The notes: generated from the letters alone by a model not told the origin. Shown: positions 25,982-36,776, numbered from the stretch's first letter. The stretch: 43,414 bases of DNA from Vallitalea sp. (GCA_025210235.1 JAOASG010000069.1:1-43414), one strand, 5' to 3'. A program made the numbers and translations.

Positions 25982-26028
25982 CCAACATATTGTATTGAAT
26001 AATAAACTTAATGTAGTTTTGCAATTAT
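25982..26028. repeat. Intergenic palindromic repeat family, half copy
   Basis: CCAACATATTGTATTGAATAA followed by AATGTAGTTTTGCAATTA is the reverse complement of the left arm of the repeat at 40339-40441. It fills most of the gap before the GT2 gene at 26066. Confidence 0.55.
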
Positions 26029-26065
26029 TACTTAATTATCTTTTATTAAGAGAGGAAATATTATA

Positions 26066-27313
26066 ATGCCTTATTATAGTTTTATGATTTTATGTTACAA
26101 CAAATGGGATGTTACAAAACAAGCAATTAAGACGTTAATTGATTCATTTGAATATACTTACATAAATAAAGGAATAGAAATATTAATTGTAGATAACGGA
26201 TCAAAATGTATACCACAACAGTGGATTAATAATAGCAAGTCAAGATATATTAAAGATAATATTAATATTATTTATATACAAATAGAGGAGAATATGGGCT
26301 ATCCTATAGGAGTGAATATTGGATTAGCTCACTGTAAAGGTGAAATAATAGCTATATTAAATAATGATTTAATATTTCCGAAAGATTGGTTTAATGGGTT
26401 AGCAAATACAATTGAAGAGAATGAATCTATAGGTATAGCTGCTCCATATTTATCTTATGCATATGGCGTACAAAACATTGGGATTAGATTAGATTCTATA
26501 GAAGAGATAAATATTTGTGGAAAGAAAATAATGAACGAAAATAAAGATAAAATTATTTTTACTACACGGGCTGTAGGAGCATGTATAGTATTAAAAAAAC
26601 AAGTTCTAGAAAAAGTTGGAGGAAATGATTTTTGGTATGGAATAGGTCATTTTGATGATGATGATTTATGTTTACGGATAAGAATTGCGGGATATAAAAT
26701 TGCTATTGTGGGGAATTCTTTTGTTTATCATATTGGGAGTACATCTTTTAAGGAATTGAAAGAGGATATAAATAATTTTGTATATATAAATAAGATGAAA
26801 TTTTATAATAAATGGAAATTGAAAAATGATAGAGTTATTAATTCTAACTACATAGATAGAGAAGCAATTATTAACGATAATAATTTTAATAAAAAAAGAC
26901 ATTATATACCAATTAGCTATAATGATTATAGGCTTGAAAAGCAATTTCATCTTAGTGTAAATAGTAAAAAAGAAAAATTATTACTAGTGGCAGATTGGAA
27001 CAATAAATATTCTAGTTGGGAAAGAAAAATAAAATCTATATTAAATACAAAAAAGAGTAATGAGGAATTAAATTTATGGATACCAAGTAGATATTTCAAT
27101 TTTTTAGAATTGAAAAATAAAATAGATAATTGTATAGTTAATCACCAAAATAAAAAGGATAGCATTATTTATATAAATGAAAATATTAACCCAATAGATT
27201 TAATGAGTTTTATTAATCAATTCAATAGTCTTATAAAGGTTGAAAATGATTTTGTTAATAAATATATTTTATATTTAGGGAATATATTAGACAAACCTTG
27301 TATTGATGTTTAA
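26066..27313 (+). CDS. GT2 glycosyltransferase with a C-terminal extension
   Basis: The 415-aa protein has a GT-A domain over residues 1-240 (SFMILCYNKWDVTKQAI, IEILIVDNGSK, GYPIGVNIGLAHCKGEIIAILNNDLIFP with NND as the DXD-like motif, then GGNDFWYGIGHFDDDDLCLRIRIAGYKI), as in rhamnosyl- and other GT2 enzymes. Residues about 250-415 are an extension rich in Asn and Lys that includes a DWNNKYSSWERKIKSIL segment, like the start of a second, degenerate domain. It is the last glycosyltransferase before the collagen-like gene, 57 bp upstream, and may act on that protein. Confidence 0.8.
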   Translation: MPYYSFMILCYNKWDVTKQAIKTLIDSFEYTYINKGIEILIVDNGSKCIPQQWINNSKSRYIKDNINIIYIQIEENMGYPIGVNIGLAHCKGEIIAILNNDLIFPKDWFNGLANTIEENESIGIAAPYLSYAYGVQNIGIRLDSIEEINICGKKIMNENKDKIIFTTRAVGACIVLKKQVLEKVGGNDFWYGIGHFDDDDLCLRIRIAGYKIAIVGNSFVYHIGSTSFKELKEDINNFVYINKMKFYNKWKLKNDRVINSNYIDREAIINDNNFNKKRHYIPISYNDYRLEKQFHLSVNSKKEKLLLVADWNNKYSSWERKIKSILNTKKSNEELNLWIPSRYFNFLELKNKIDNCIVNHQNKKDSIIYINENINPIDLMSFINQFNSLIKVENDFVNKYILYLGNILDKPCIDV

Positions 27314-27320
27314 CATTATA

Positions 27321-27348
27321 ACCAACTTAATTTATAATTCATATACTA
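27321..27348 (+). promoter_or_regulatory. Sigma-K-like promoter of the collagen-like gene
   Basis: AC (27321-27322), 17 bases, then CATATACTA (27340-27348), a full match to CATANNNTA with the expected spacing. The TTG start lies 22 bp downstream of the -10, so the leader would be very short and begin close to the AAGGAGGTG site. It fits late mother-cell expression, as for exosporium proteins. Confidence 0.5.
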
Positions 27349-27353
27349 AATTA

Positions 27354-28470
<1,117 letters not shown>

Positions 28471-28515
28471 ATAAATATAAGTTTAAGGGTGCCAATTGCG
28501 CCCTTATTTATTTGT
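28471..28515 (+). terminator. Rho-independent terminator of the collagen-like gene
   Basis: AAGGGTGC (28485-28492) pairs with GCGCCCTT (28498-28505) around CAATT, and the flanking A-rich and T-rich sides extend the stem before the ATTTATTT tail. It follows the stop codon directly. Confidence 0.85.
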
Positions 28516-28578
28516 AACAATAGGTATAAAAAATGTAACGTACTAAAATTGTTTGAAATTAACTGTATAAAAGAAATA

Positions 28579-28608
28579 TTTACTATTTAAATATTATTAT
28601 GATATAAT
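28579..28608 (+). promoter_or_regulatory. Sigma-A-like promoter of the lipoprotein gene
   Basis: TTTACT (28579-28584), an 18-bp spacer and a perfect TATAAT (28603-28608) lie 34 bp before the ATG at 28643. Confidence 0.5.
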
Positions 28609-28642
28609 TATAAAGCAAAATACAGTCAATAGGAGAATATAA

Positions 28643-31537
28643 ATGAAAAAAATACTAATAATTATATGTTTAAGTTTGTTTTTAGTTAGTTGTGGGGGTG
28701 CAGATAATAGTATGTTAAACGAAACAGTAAATGATATACAAAGTAATAATAAAATTATAAATAATGATAGTGAGCAAAATCAAGATAAAAATAATGAAGT
28801 AGATAGTGAAGATATAGATAAAAATAAAGATAATAAAGAACAGGAAAAAGGCAACTCTAAACAAAATAATATTGTAGATCAAAGATTGGACCATATAGAT
28901 GGTTATGAAGTAATAAGACAAAAAGAAATAAAAATTGTAACTACTAATGTTAAATTCAGAGAAAAACCAGATATTAGTTCAGAAAGTATAAAACATAAAT
29001 TTTATTGTAATGATTTTGAAGATGAGCTTGATTATTTTGTCAAAGGTACATATTTAATTGTTACTGCATATACAGTAGAAGAATTTGAAGTTAATGGAAT
29101 TAAGAATCATTGGTATTATATTAACGATATAGCACCAAATAATAAAAAATATGAAGGTTGGGTATTTGGGGAATATATTCAACCAGTCCAAAAAATATAT
29201 CTAAAACCTCGTAATTATGATTTAATAGTTAAAGATTCTATTTTTGAAGAAAGTAATGCAATCTATACTCTTCAAAAAAATATACAATATCTAGTAGAGG
29301 ATATTATTATAGATAATAATAAAACATGGTATTTAATTAATTTAAATAATAATCAAAAGGGTTGGGTAAGAAGTAAGGACTGTGAGATTATTATTTTTGA
29401 TGAAAATGGAAATAAAGATGTAGCTAATAATTTAGAATATGAAGTAGTAGATAATTATATTTATATTTCTAGTCAAACTTCTACTTATGTAAAACCATTA
29501 AATAGTATGGATTTTAAAGTTATATGTTCAGATGATAGTACTGAGTATAAAATAGTTAAAGAAAATAATATTTTGATATATCCAGCAGGTGGTAATAAAG
29601 GAGATATTATATTATATGATATTCAGTCTGGAGAAAAGATAGTAATTGATACTGATGTTAGTTCAGGTGAGATAAAAGATTCAAATTTACATTATTTATA
29701 CAATTTTAAACACGATACAATTAAATGCTCAATAAATTTAGATAACTTGATTGTTGATGATAAGATTAAAAAAGATGAATATCCATTTAATGAAGCTACA
29801 ATATATGTATATGATGATTATGCTATTTATAATAATAATATTATGTATAAAAATAAAACTAAAAAATATAAAGATTTCTATTATTACAGATATGAGGAAT
29901 ATAAAGAACCAAATATTTATATTGATTCAGGATACTTTGTGGATAAACATAGACGTTTAAGAAATATTGGTGAGGAGAAGAAAATATTAGGAGTTTTAAA
30001 AGATAGTATTTATCAATATGATTATTCAGATAGGATAATAGCTTATATTGGTAAAGATGATCATTATTTATATGTTAAAGATAGAATAAGTGGGGAAGAA
30101 ACACGTATCACAGATTATAAGGTTGATGAAGTAAGAGTTTTTAACGAAGATGAGGTATATTATAAGAAGCATAATATTACAAGTTTATATTGTTATAATA
30201 ACTCTAAGGAATTAAAAGTTATTGATAAAGATATTGTGTCCTATGAAGTTTTAGGAAGATATATTTATTTCATTGATAAGACAAATAATCTGTATAGAAG
30301 GAATATTGGTAATAGTAATAATATAATTGAGTTATTTGATGTTTCGGTTAATAATATGTTCAAAATGAATAATCATATATATTACAGTAAAAGATATGAG
30401 GATTATAATGTAATTTATACTGCTAACAATGAGGTAAAGAAAGGGAAATATATTACTCTTGTAAGTGAACTAGATAATTTTTTTGGAGGAAGAGGGAAAA
30501 TTTATTATTATGATTCAAGTACTTATACTCACCTATATTCCATTGAACCAAAACAAGGACAATTATTAGATGATGTTATTTATGAAGATGAGAAATATGG
30601 TGCATTTATTTCTTATAAAGATTGGGACAAAATATTGTATATTTATAATAAAAATACAGATAGAGTTAATAAGTTATTTAATAGTATTTATGATACAGAT
30701 ACTAAGATTTATAAAGACTGGATATATGCTATAGAACAATATGAGATGAATATATACAGAGGAAATATTGCTACTGATAAAAAAGAATGTATTTATAATA
30801 ACGCAACTGATGATTTGAAGTTTGATGTAATTAATAATGATAAGATAATTCTTCTTTTTGATGAAACACATACATTGCAAATATATGATATAAACTCAAG
30901 AGATAATAAATTAATTTCTAATAAATGTGCAGAGTTATTATTTGAATATAATAATGAATATTATTATTTGACAGTTGATAATACAATAATGAAAGCTAAT
31001 CTAGAAAATGTAAATAATAAAGGACAAGTTTCTCTTGATAATATAAAATTAGGTCAAATGTATAGTTGTTCTGATGATTCAATATATTGTATGTTAGTAA
31101 GGGGAAATAATAGTGATGATTTTATTATATATATAACTACAAATGGTGATTTAATAAAATATAATTTAATAGATAATAGTAGAATTAAAATTGGAGAAAA
31201 TTGTAGTGAAATAATAAAGGGTATGAGTGAGAGATATGATTATAATTATATTTATTACGTTGATTTAAATAATTATTTATATAGAGCAAGTGAAAGCAGT
31301 AATGAAAAAATATCTGAAGAGGCAATACTACCACTTGAAGATAGATATGACGTGGATGGTGAGTATATTTATTATATGGTTTCAAAAAATGCTTTGGAAA
31401 AAGGTGCCAAGGTTTATAAATATAATGTAACTAATGGTAAAAGTGAATTAGTAGTAAAAACTGATTGTTTAATAACAAATATATTAGTAAAAGATGGAGA
31501 GTTATATGTTAATTATCATAGAGGGGGGTCTTGGTAA
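28643..31537 (+). CDS. Large lipoprotein with SH3-like region and beta-propeller-like repeats
   Basis: The 964-aa protein has a lipoprotein signal (MKKILIIICLSLFLVSC, lipid-bearing Cys at 17) and then a linker of Asn, Asp, Glu and Lys to about residue 90. Residues about 90-250 hold two SH3b-like units (TTNVKFREKPD..., then GWVFGEYI and GWVRSKDC closing motifs), which in other proteins bind cell-wall peptides. Residues about 260-964 are a long run of beta-strands with recurring IYYYD, YIYYV and DDSIYC motifs, like the DUF5050 type of beta-propeller. No enzyme motif was seen. It should sit on the outer face of the membrane. A small membrane-protein gene starts 4 bp after its stop, so the two are coupled and probably work together. 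Confidence 0.75.
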   Translation: MKKILIIICLSLFLVSCGGADNSMLNETVNDIQSNNKIINNDSEQNQDKNNEVDSEDIDKNKDNKEQEKGNSKQNNIVDQRLDHIDGYEVIRQKEIKIVTTNVKFREKPDISSESIKHKFYCNDFEDELDYFVKGTYLIVTAYTVEEFEVNGIKNHWYYINDIAPNNKKYEGWVFGEYIQPVQKIYLKPRNYDLIVKDSIFEESNAIYTLQKNIQYLVEDIIIDNNKTWYLINLNNNQKGWVRSKDCEIIIFDENGNKDVANNLEYEVVDNYIYISSQTSTYVKPLNSMDFKVICSDDSTEYKIVKENNILIYPAGGNKGDIILYDIQSGEKIVIDTDVSSGEIKDSNLHYLYNFKHDTIKCSINLDNLIVDDKIKKDEYPFNEATIYVYDDYAIYNNNIMYKNKTKKYKDFYYYRYEEYKEPNIYIDSGYFVDKHRRLRNIGEEKKILGVLKDSIYQYDYSDRIIAYIGKDDHYLYVKDRISGEETRITDYKVDEVRVFNEDEVYYKKHNITSLYCYNNSKELKVIDKDIVSYEVLGRYIYFIDKTNNLYRRNIGNSNNIIELFDVSVNNMFKMNNHIYYSKRYEDYNVIYTANNEVKKGKYITLVSELDNFFGGRGKIYYYDSSTYTHLYSIEPKQGQLLDDVIYEDEKYGAFISYKDWDKILYIYNKNTDRVNKLFNSIYDTDTKIYKDWIYAIEQYEMNIYRGNIATDKKECIYNNATDDLKFDVINNDKIILLFDETHTLQIYDINSRDNKLISNKCAELLFEYNNEYYYLTVDNTIMKANLENVNNKGQVSLDNIKLGQMYSCSDDSIYCMLVRGNNSDDFIIYITTNGDLIKYNLIDNSRIKIGENCSEIIKGMSERYDYNYIYYVDLNNYLYRASESSNEKISEEAILPLEDRYDVDGEYIYYMVSKNALEKGAKVYKYNVTNGKSELVVKTDCLITNILVKDGELYVNYHRGGSW

Positions 31538-31541
31538 GAAT

Positions 31542-32240
31542 ATGTTTTATATAATAGCTGGGTTTTTATTTGCATTACTTATAATTACATTATTATTACA
31601 AGATAAAGAAATAGAAAAGTTTCTATGGTTAAAAATTATTTTATTATACTTATGCTTTTTTTTCTCAATAAATATAGGAACAACAATAAAAATCCCATTA
31701 CTTATTATAATATTATTTATAATTATTAAAAGAAAAAAAACATTAAATATAAAATTAAAATACCAAGCTTTAATTTTTTCACTAGCATTATTTATTATTG
31801 GAAATTACTGTTTTTTACCAAATAATATTCAACAAGTAAATAATATTAAAAAAGAGTTTGAATTAAAGAATAGATTTGAAAGCATTAACTCAATACATAC
31901 TTATTCAGAAGATTCACCTATCCAAGATAAATTAAGAAGGTTTAAAAGTTCAAGCACTGGTGTGATTTTTGCTACATGGGTTTATGACTATAAGAATATT
32001 CCTATAAAAGATTCTGAATGGATATGGAGATATAGTTATACAGAATTAGATGTGTATTGGAGGACTTATACTGAAATAGAAAAAGATAAGGCAGAAGCAT
32101 ATATTAGATTTAATAAAACAGGGGAAGAATATCTGGGCATTTTTAAAAAAGATAAAGAAGGAAAAAATTATTTACAAAATGTTATTGTTGGGAAATTTAA
32201 GGTATATAGTAGACCAAGATCAATATTTAATGTATGGTAG
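31542..32240 (+). CDS. Small membrane protein of unknown function
   Basis: I place the start at the ATG at 31542 (MFYIIAGFLFALLIITLLL), with GAGGGGGG at 31521-31528 as ribosome site; a longer reading would overlap the lipoprotein gene. The 232-aa protein has three or four hydrophobic segments in its first 105 residues and a hydrophilic C-half (ELKNRFESINSIHTY, STGVIFATWVYDYKN, YAEAYIRFNKTG-like region) that is probably outside. I do not recognise the family. Its position 4 bp after the lipoprotein gene is the only clue to its role. Confidence 0.6.
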   Translation: MFYIIAGFLFALLIITLLLQDKEIEKFLWLKIILLYLCFFFSINIGTTIKIPLLIIILFIIIKRKKTLNIKLKYQALIFSLALFIIGNYCFLPNNIQQVNNIKKEFELKNRFESINSIHTYSEDSPIQDKLRRFKSSSTGVIFATWVYDYKNIPIKDSEWIWRYSYTELDVYWRTYTEIEKDKAEAYIRFNKTGEEYLGIFKKDKEGKNYLQNVIVGKFKVYSRPRSIFNVW

Positions 32241-32399
32241 TTTAAGGTCTAATTACTCAAAGATATTTAATAAGAGTAATAACAAAATTTCTAGTAGTCA
32301 TGTTGACATATTCATCGGTTATTATATATAATGTTACAACATACTTATTTGTTTTTTGAATAGTATATAGACATTATTATAATTGAGACGGTGAGAATA

Positions 32400-33146
32400 T
32401 TGAACGATAATACTGTTATTAAGGAATATAATAAAGTACTACAAAAGTATATATTTTTTGATTTTATAAATGGTTTTAAAAAAGGGATGCCTATAGCATT
32501 AGGATATATTCCTGTTGCATTTACGTTTGGATTAATGGCAGTAAAAGGTGGGATACCTATTTGGTTAACTATCTTTATATCATTATCAAACCTTACTTCG
32601 GCAGGACAATTTGCTGGAACTGGATTAATTATATCTGGTGCATCATATTTGGAGATTGGAGTAACTACATTCGTTATAAATATAAGATATATGCTTATGT
32701 CACTAGCGTTGTCTCAGAAAATTAAAAAACCTATGAATATCTTAAGAAGATGTTTGATTGCATTTGGAATTACAGATGAATCATTTACTTTAGCAGCTAC
32801 AGAAGATAAAGAGATATCATTTCAATTTATGATAGGTCTTATTACAAGTCCTTTTTTTGGCTGGGGTTTAGGAACTGCAATTGGAGCTCTGTCATGCTCT
32901 GTACTTTCAGAAAGTGTTCAAAGTTCAATGGGAATAGCATTATATGCTATGTTTATTGCACTTATTGTTCCAGCTACAAAAAAATCAAAGGCCGCTTTAG
33001 TAGTTGTAATTACTGCAATTATTATTAACTGTTTTTTAACATGGTTACCTATTATAAATGCTATATCACCTGGTTGGAGAGTTATAATATCAACAATAGT
33101 AGGTTCAACTATTGGTGCTATATTATTTCCAAAGGAGGATGAGTAG
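32400..33146 (+). CDS. azlC: AzlC-family branched-chain amino acid exporter subunit
   Basis: The protein has the AzlC hallmarks FKKGMPIALGYIPVAFTFGLMA, SLSNLTSAGQFAG, INIRYMLMSLALSQKI and TDESFTLAATE, with several membrane segments. I prefer the TTG at 32400 over the GTG at 32391, since GGTGAG at 32390-32395 then serves as ribosome site; the GTG start would add three residues. AzlC and AzlD together form an exporter for branched-chain amino acids and analogues. The AzlD gene follows with no gap (start at 33147). Confidence 0.85.
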   Translation: MNDNTVIKEYNKVLQKYIFFDFINGFKKGMPIALGYIPVAFTFGLMAVKGGIPIWLTIFISLSNLTSAGQFAGTGLIISGASYLEIGVTTFVINIRYMLMSLALSQKIKKPMNILRRCLIAFGITDESFTLAATEDKEISFQFMIGLITSPFFGWGLGTAIGALSCSVLSESVQSSMGIALYAMFIALIVPATKKSKAALVVVITAIIINCFLTWLPIINAISPGWRVIISTIVGSTIGAILFPKEDE

Positions 33147-33455
33147 ATGAGCATTTCTTATAAATTTATTGCAGTAATTATAATGGCTTTAGTAACTTAT
33201 ATTATAAGAGTGGTACCACTAGTGATTTTTCAAGGGGAAATTAAGTCTAGGTTTCTTAAATCTTTTTTAAGTTATGTTCCATATGCTGTTTTAGGAGCTA
33301 TGACTTTTCCTAGCATTTTATATTCAACCAAGTACATGTATTCTGCAATTGTAGGATTAATCATAGCTTTATTAGTAGCATATTTTAATAAATCCTTGTT
33401 AAAAGTTGCAATAAGTGGGATTGCTACGGTTTATATAGTTGAATTACTTTTCTAG
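33147..33455 (+). CDS. azlD: AzlD-family branched-chain amino acid exporter small subunit
   Basis: The 102-aa protein has four hydrophobic segments and the family motifs TYIIRVVPLVIF, FLSYVPYAVLGAMTFP and AYFNKSLLKVAISGI. Its start directly follows the AzlC stop, with AAGGAGGATG inside the end of azlC. Its last 12 bases overlap the end of the convergent P-type ATPase gene. Confidence 0.9.
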   Translation: MSISYKFIAVIIMALVTYIIRVVPLVIFQGEIKSRFLKSFLSYVPYAVLGAMTFPSILYSTKYMYSAIVGLIIALLVAYFNKSLLKVAISGIATVYIVELLF

Positions 33456-35327
33456 ATGAACAATGTCTTGATCGTATTTTCTATCATATAACAGAGCAGC
33501 ATTGAGTACAACTAAAACAGATCCAGTATTATGTACAAGTGCGCCTGTTATAGGAGTTAGTAAACCAAGTACACTAAGTAGTATTGCTACAGCATTTATT
33601 ATCATGGATAATGTGATATTTAGCTTAATTGTTTTTACTGTAGCACCTGCTAATCTTTTTAAATATGGAATTTTACTAATATCATCACCTAAAAGTGCTA
33701 TATCTGCAGCTTCAATGGCAATATCAGAACCAATTGTACCCATTGCAATACTTACATTAGCTGTTTTTAGAGCAGGGGCATCATTAACACCATCACCTAT
33801 CATTGCTACAATCTTATTTTCGTGTATAAGGCTTTTAACATGATTTACCTTATCTACTGGCAATAAATCACTGTGAATGTCTGTGATACCTACTTTGCTT
33901 GCAAAGTATTTTGCTGTATTATTATTATCTCCAGTTAGTAAAACTGTTTGTGTATCCATATTATTTAGTTTGGTGACAACGTCTTTTGCATTTTTTCTAA
34001 TAATATCAGAAAGGCCTATTACACCTTCACAACTTCTATTAACGGCAACAATTATTAATGCCATACCTTTTCTTTGCATTTCTAAAACTTTATTTCTAAT
34101 TTCATTATTTATATTAATTTGATTTTCATTCATAAAATTAATATTTCCACAAAGAATAGTTTTATTATCTAACTTAGCAGAAACTCCTTTACCTGGACTC
34201 ATTACAAATTCTTCAATTTTCCTAATAGGTATTTCCTTAGCTTTTGCATCTTCCACAATAGCTTTAGCAAGTGGATGTTCAGATAAGTTTTCTACACTAG
34301 ATACCAAAGATAAAAAGTATTCATAATTCATTTTACCAAATTGGTAAACTTCATTAACACTTAATTTACCATATGTAAGAGTTCCTGTTTTATCAAAAGC
34401 TACTGTATTAACTTTTCCCATAGACTCTAAAGCAGCTCCTGATTTTATAATAATACCATGTTTTGTTGCTTGACCTATTGCAGCCATAATAGATGTAGGT
34501 GTTGCTAGGGCTAAAGCACATGGACAAAATACAACTAAAACTGTAACTCCACGTACAATATCTCCAGTTGCAAGCCAAACTACTATTGCTATCATTAAGG
34601 CTATTGGTACTAACCATACAGCAAGTTTATCAGCTATTCTTTGCATAGGAGCTTTATTGTTTTCAGCTTCTTCTACAAGTTTTATCATTTTTTCTAAGGA
34701 TGAATTTTCACCAACAGCATTTGCTTTTACATCAATAGAACCATAACAATTGAGTGTTCCACAATATACTTTGTCATTTGCATTTTTATCAATTGGTAGG
34801 GATTCGCCGGTCATGATAGATTGATCTACAGAAGTATTACCCCTAACAATAAAACCGTCAACAGGAATAGTTTCGCCAGGTAAAACTCGCAAAATATCAT
34901 CTATTTTTATTTCTTTAGCATCAACTATTTTTTCACTTTTTCCATCTGGTGATATTACTCTTCCCTTTGTCGGTGTAAGATTAATTAGATTTTTAAGTCC
35001 TTTATGGGCCTTTTCTAATGTTTTATCCTCTAGAATTGCACCAAGAGCCATAATAAATGCTACCTCACCAGCTGCAAAGTATTCGCCAATCATAATTGAA
35101 GCAACCATAGCCATTGATATTAGCAAAGCTGAGGAAACCCATTTTTCAAGAATTAATCTTTGTAGTGCTAAGATTAGCATAGGAACTCCTGAAATAATAA
35201 CAGATACCCATGCAGGGTCTATTTGCAAATGAATATTTGCTATCATACAAATTAAGCTAACAGCCAAAAATATACCTGAAACTATGGTCATGGGTATACC
35301 AAATAAAAAATCCATTATTTTTTTCAT
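33444..35327 (-). CDS. P1B-type heavy-metal-transporting ATPase without N-terminal metal-binding domain
   Basis: The 627-aa protein has all P-type ATPase signatures: TGES near residue 173, the metal-binding CPC in VVFCPCALALATPTS near 268-270, the phosphorylation site DKTGTLT near 312, the P1B-specific HP pair in LSEHPLAKAI, and GDGVNDAPALK. It starts directly with membrane helices: the N-terminal HMA (GMTCxxC) domain typical of many CopA/ZntA proteins is missing. CPC with the ending HNTGSVLVVLNAALL fits a Zn/Cd/Co or Cu exporter; the metal cannot be decided. It stands alone on its strand, with no metal-responsive regulator beside it. Confidence 0.88.
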   Translation of the reverse strand: MKKIMDFLFGIPMTIVSGIFLAVSLICMIANIHLQIDPAWVSVIISGVPMLILALQRLILEKWVSSALLISMAMVASIMIGEYFAAGEVAFIMALGAILEDKTLEKAHKGLKNLINLTPTKGRVISPDGKSEKIVDAKEIKIDDILRVLPGETIPVDGFIVRGNTSVDQSIMTGESLPIDKNANDKVYCGTLNCYGSIDVKANAVGENSSLEKMIKLVEEAENNKAPMQRIADKLAVWLVPIALMIAIVVWLATGDIVRGVTVLVVFCPCALALATPTSIMAAIGQATKHGIIIKSGAALESMGKVNTVAFDKTGTLTYGKLSVNEVYQFGKMNYEYFLSLVSSVENLSEHPLAKAIVEDAKAKEIPIRKIEEFVMSPGKGVSAKLDNKTILCGNINFMNENQININNEIRNKVLEMQRKGMALIIVAVNRSCEGVIGLSDIIRKNAKDVVTKLNNMDTQTVLLTGDNNNTAKYFASKVGITDIHSDLLPVDKVNHVKSLIHENKIVAMIGDGVNDAPALKTANVSIAMGTIGSDIAIEAADIALLGDDISKIPYLKRLAGATVKTIKLNITLSMIINAVAILLSVLGLLTPITGALVHNTGSVLVVLNAALLYDRKYDQDIVHLEK

Positions 35328-35365
35328 AGTTTATAATTCTCCTTTATTTTTTTATAACATTATTA

Positions 35366-35450
35366 GGTAATTGCAAAACTAAGATTTTACAGAGTTGCTT
35401 TTCTTAGCGCGAATTCAACATATTGTATTAAATAATCAACTGTATGTAGT
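35366..35450. repeat. Intergenic palindromic repeat family, degenerate copy
   Basis: TAATTGCAAAACTAAGATTTT at the left and CAACATATTGTATTAAATAA...TGTAGT at the right match the two sides of the repeat family at 40339-40441 and 25982-26028. The rest of the gap 35328-35904 holds the two inverted repeats listed next and no credible coding sequence. Confidence 0.5.
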
Positions 35451-35767
35451 CTATTTAGATAACATTATTTAGGTGGATTTCATAAGTAATTAATGAATTA
35501 CAATGATAATAAATGTCATTTTCACTACAAACATAATATAAACGAAAAAAATGTCTAAATATCAATAGAAATTATACATAGTAATATAAAACTATTTTTT
35601 TTGTTATAGAAATTAATATGTTGAACTCTATGCAATAAAATATACCAATTATATGTAAATAACTCAACTTTCCCACCTTTAATTTAATGCAGATAAATTA
35701 AAAAGCAATTACTAATAATATATTTACTAATGCTATCCTTTTTGATACACTATGTACAGTACTAAAC

Positions 35768-35800
35768 ATAATGTATATTTACATAATAAACATACATTAT
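35768..35800. promoter_or_regulatory. Imperfect 14-bp inverted repeat upstream of the methyltransferase gene
   Basis: ATAATGTATATTTA and TAAACATACATTAT form arms of 14 bp with one mismatch around CATAA. It lies about 105 bp upstream of the methyltransferase ATG and could be an operator for the nearby TetR-family regulator. Confidence 0.35.
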
Positions 35801-35829
35801 TATAGTTTCAATAATTAAATAATATTAAG

Positions 35830-35845
35830 TGTTCACTACTGAACA
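35830..35845. promoter_or_regulatory. Perfect TGTTCA-CTAC-TGAACA inverted repeat, candidate operator
   Basis: A perfect dyad with 6-bp arms and a 4-bp centre lies 60 bp before the methyltransferase start, in the expected promoter region. A TetR-family gene lies downstream of the methyltransferase, so repression of this unit is plausible. Confidence 0.4.
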
Positions 35846-35904
35846 ATTTCAAAGATTTGTACATTATAAATAACATATTATTATTTACGAGGTGGAAAAT
35901 ACAT

Positions 35905-36702
35905 ATGACGAAAATAAAATTATCAGAACAAGTATGCAATGAATCAAATGAACAAGCATGGAATGATGTTGCATATGAGGCATGGAAAAATAAGCTCGGA
36001 TTACCACAAAAGGTTGCTAATAAATTATGTGATAATCCAGAAAGAAATTTATCCGTGCTATATCCTAAGTTTGGAGAAATTAAAGGTAAAAAAATAGCAA
36101 ATATTATGGGCTCGAATGGGACTAAAGCTATAGCACTTGCGCTTCTTGGAGCTGACGTAACTATTTTTGATTTTTCAGAAGGTAATAAAATATATGCAGA
36201 TGAAGTTGCGCATCATGCTAATGTTGAAGTACGATATGCTCTAGAAAACATTGTAGATTTACCAGTTGAAGAACTAACTGGTGATTATGATATAGCTTTT
36301 GCTGAAATGGGAATACTGCATTATTTTACTGATTTAGAACCAATATTTACAAGCGTTTATAATTTACTAGGAAAAGGTGGAAAATTTATTTTACGTGATT
36401 TTCATCCTGTATCAAATAAGTTAATATCCTCACGAGGAACTACTGCTAAGATTAGAAAGCATAAAGTAAATGGTGATTATTTTGATACATCTTTAGTAGA
36501 AAGTGATATTTCTTACGCAAAATATTTACCTGATACTGATACTAAGAAAGTATATTTGAGAAAGTGGAATTTAGGAGAGACAGTTACAGCGATTGCTAAA
36601 AGTGGACTCATAATTGAAAGTTTAGAAGAAGAACCAAATCTTTCATGTGCAACATATGATAAGGGAATTCCTAAAACATTTACTATTGTAGCTAGAAAGT
36701 AA
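35905..36702 (+). CDS. Class I SAM-dependent methyltransferase
   Basis: I place the start at the ATG at 35905 (MTKIKLSEQVCNE) with GAGGTGG 9 bp upstream; a reading extended to 35857 lacks a ribosome site. The 265-aa protein has the SAM-binding motif I as IANIMGSNGTKAIALALLGADVTIFDFS, an acidic residue at the end of strand 2 and FAEMGILHYFTDLEPIF in the motif IV position. The substrate is unknown. A TetR-family regulator lies 75 bp downstream, and two inverted repeats precede the gene. Confidence 0.85.
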   Translation: MTKIKLSEQVCNESNEQAWNDVAYEAWKNKLGLPQKVANKLCDNPERNLSVLYPKFGEIKGKKIANIMGSNGTKAIALALLGADVTIFDFSEGNKIYADEVAHHANVEVRYALENIVDLPVEELTGDYDIAFAEMGILHYFTDLEPIFTSVYNLLGKGGKFILRDFHPVSNKLISSRGTTAKIRKHKVNGDYFDTSLVESDISYAKYLPDTDTKKVYLRKWNLGETVTAIAKSGLIIESLEEEPNLSCATYDKGIPKTFTIVARK

Positions 36703-36743
36703 TGTAAGTTTTCTTTCATAGGTTAAAATAATAGAAAAGGAGA

Positions 36744-36766
36744 GTATACGGATATAATTAGTATAC
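36744..36766. promoter_or_regulatory. GTATAC-N11-GTATAC inverted repeat before the TetR-family gene
   Basis: Two GTATAC hexamers (36744-36749 and 36761-36766), each itself a palindrome, flank an 11-bp AT-rich centre just before the regulator start at 36777. The layout and position fit an autoregulatory TetR operator. Confidence 0.45.
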
Positions 36767-36776
36767 AAAGTATTTT

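Noticed and set aside
36736..36744. AAAAGGAGA as ribosome site for a small gene before the TetR gene
   Set aside because: No start codon follows at a usable distance; an in-frame stop precedes the TetR ATG.
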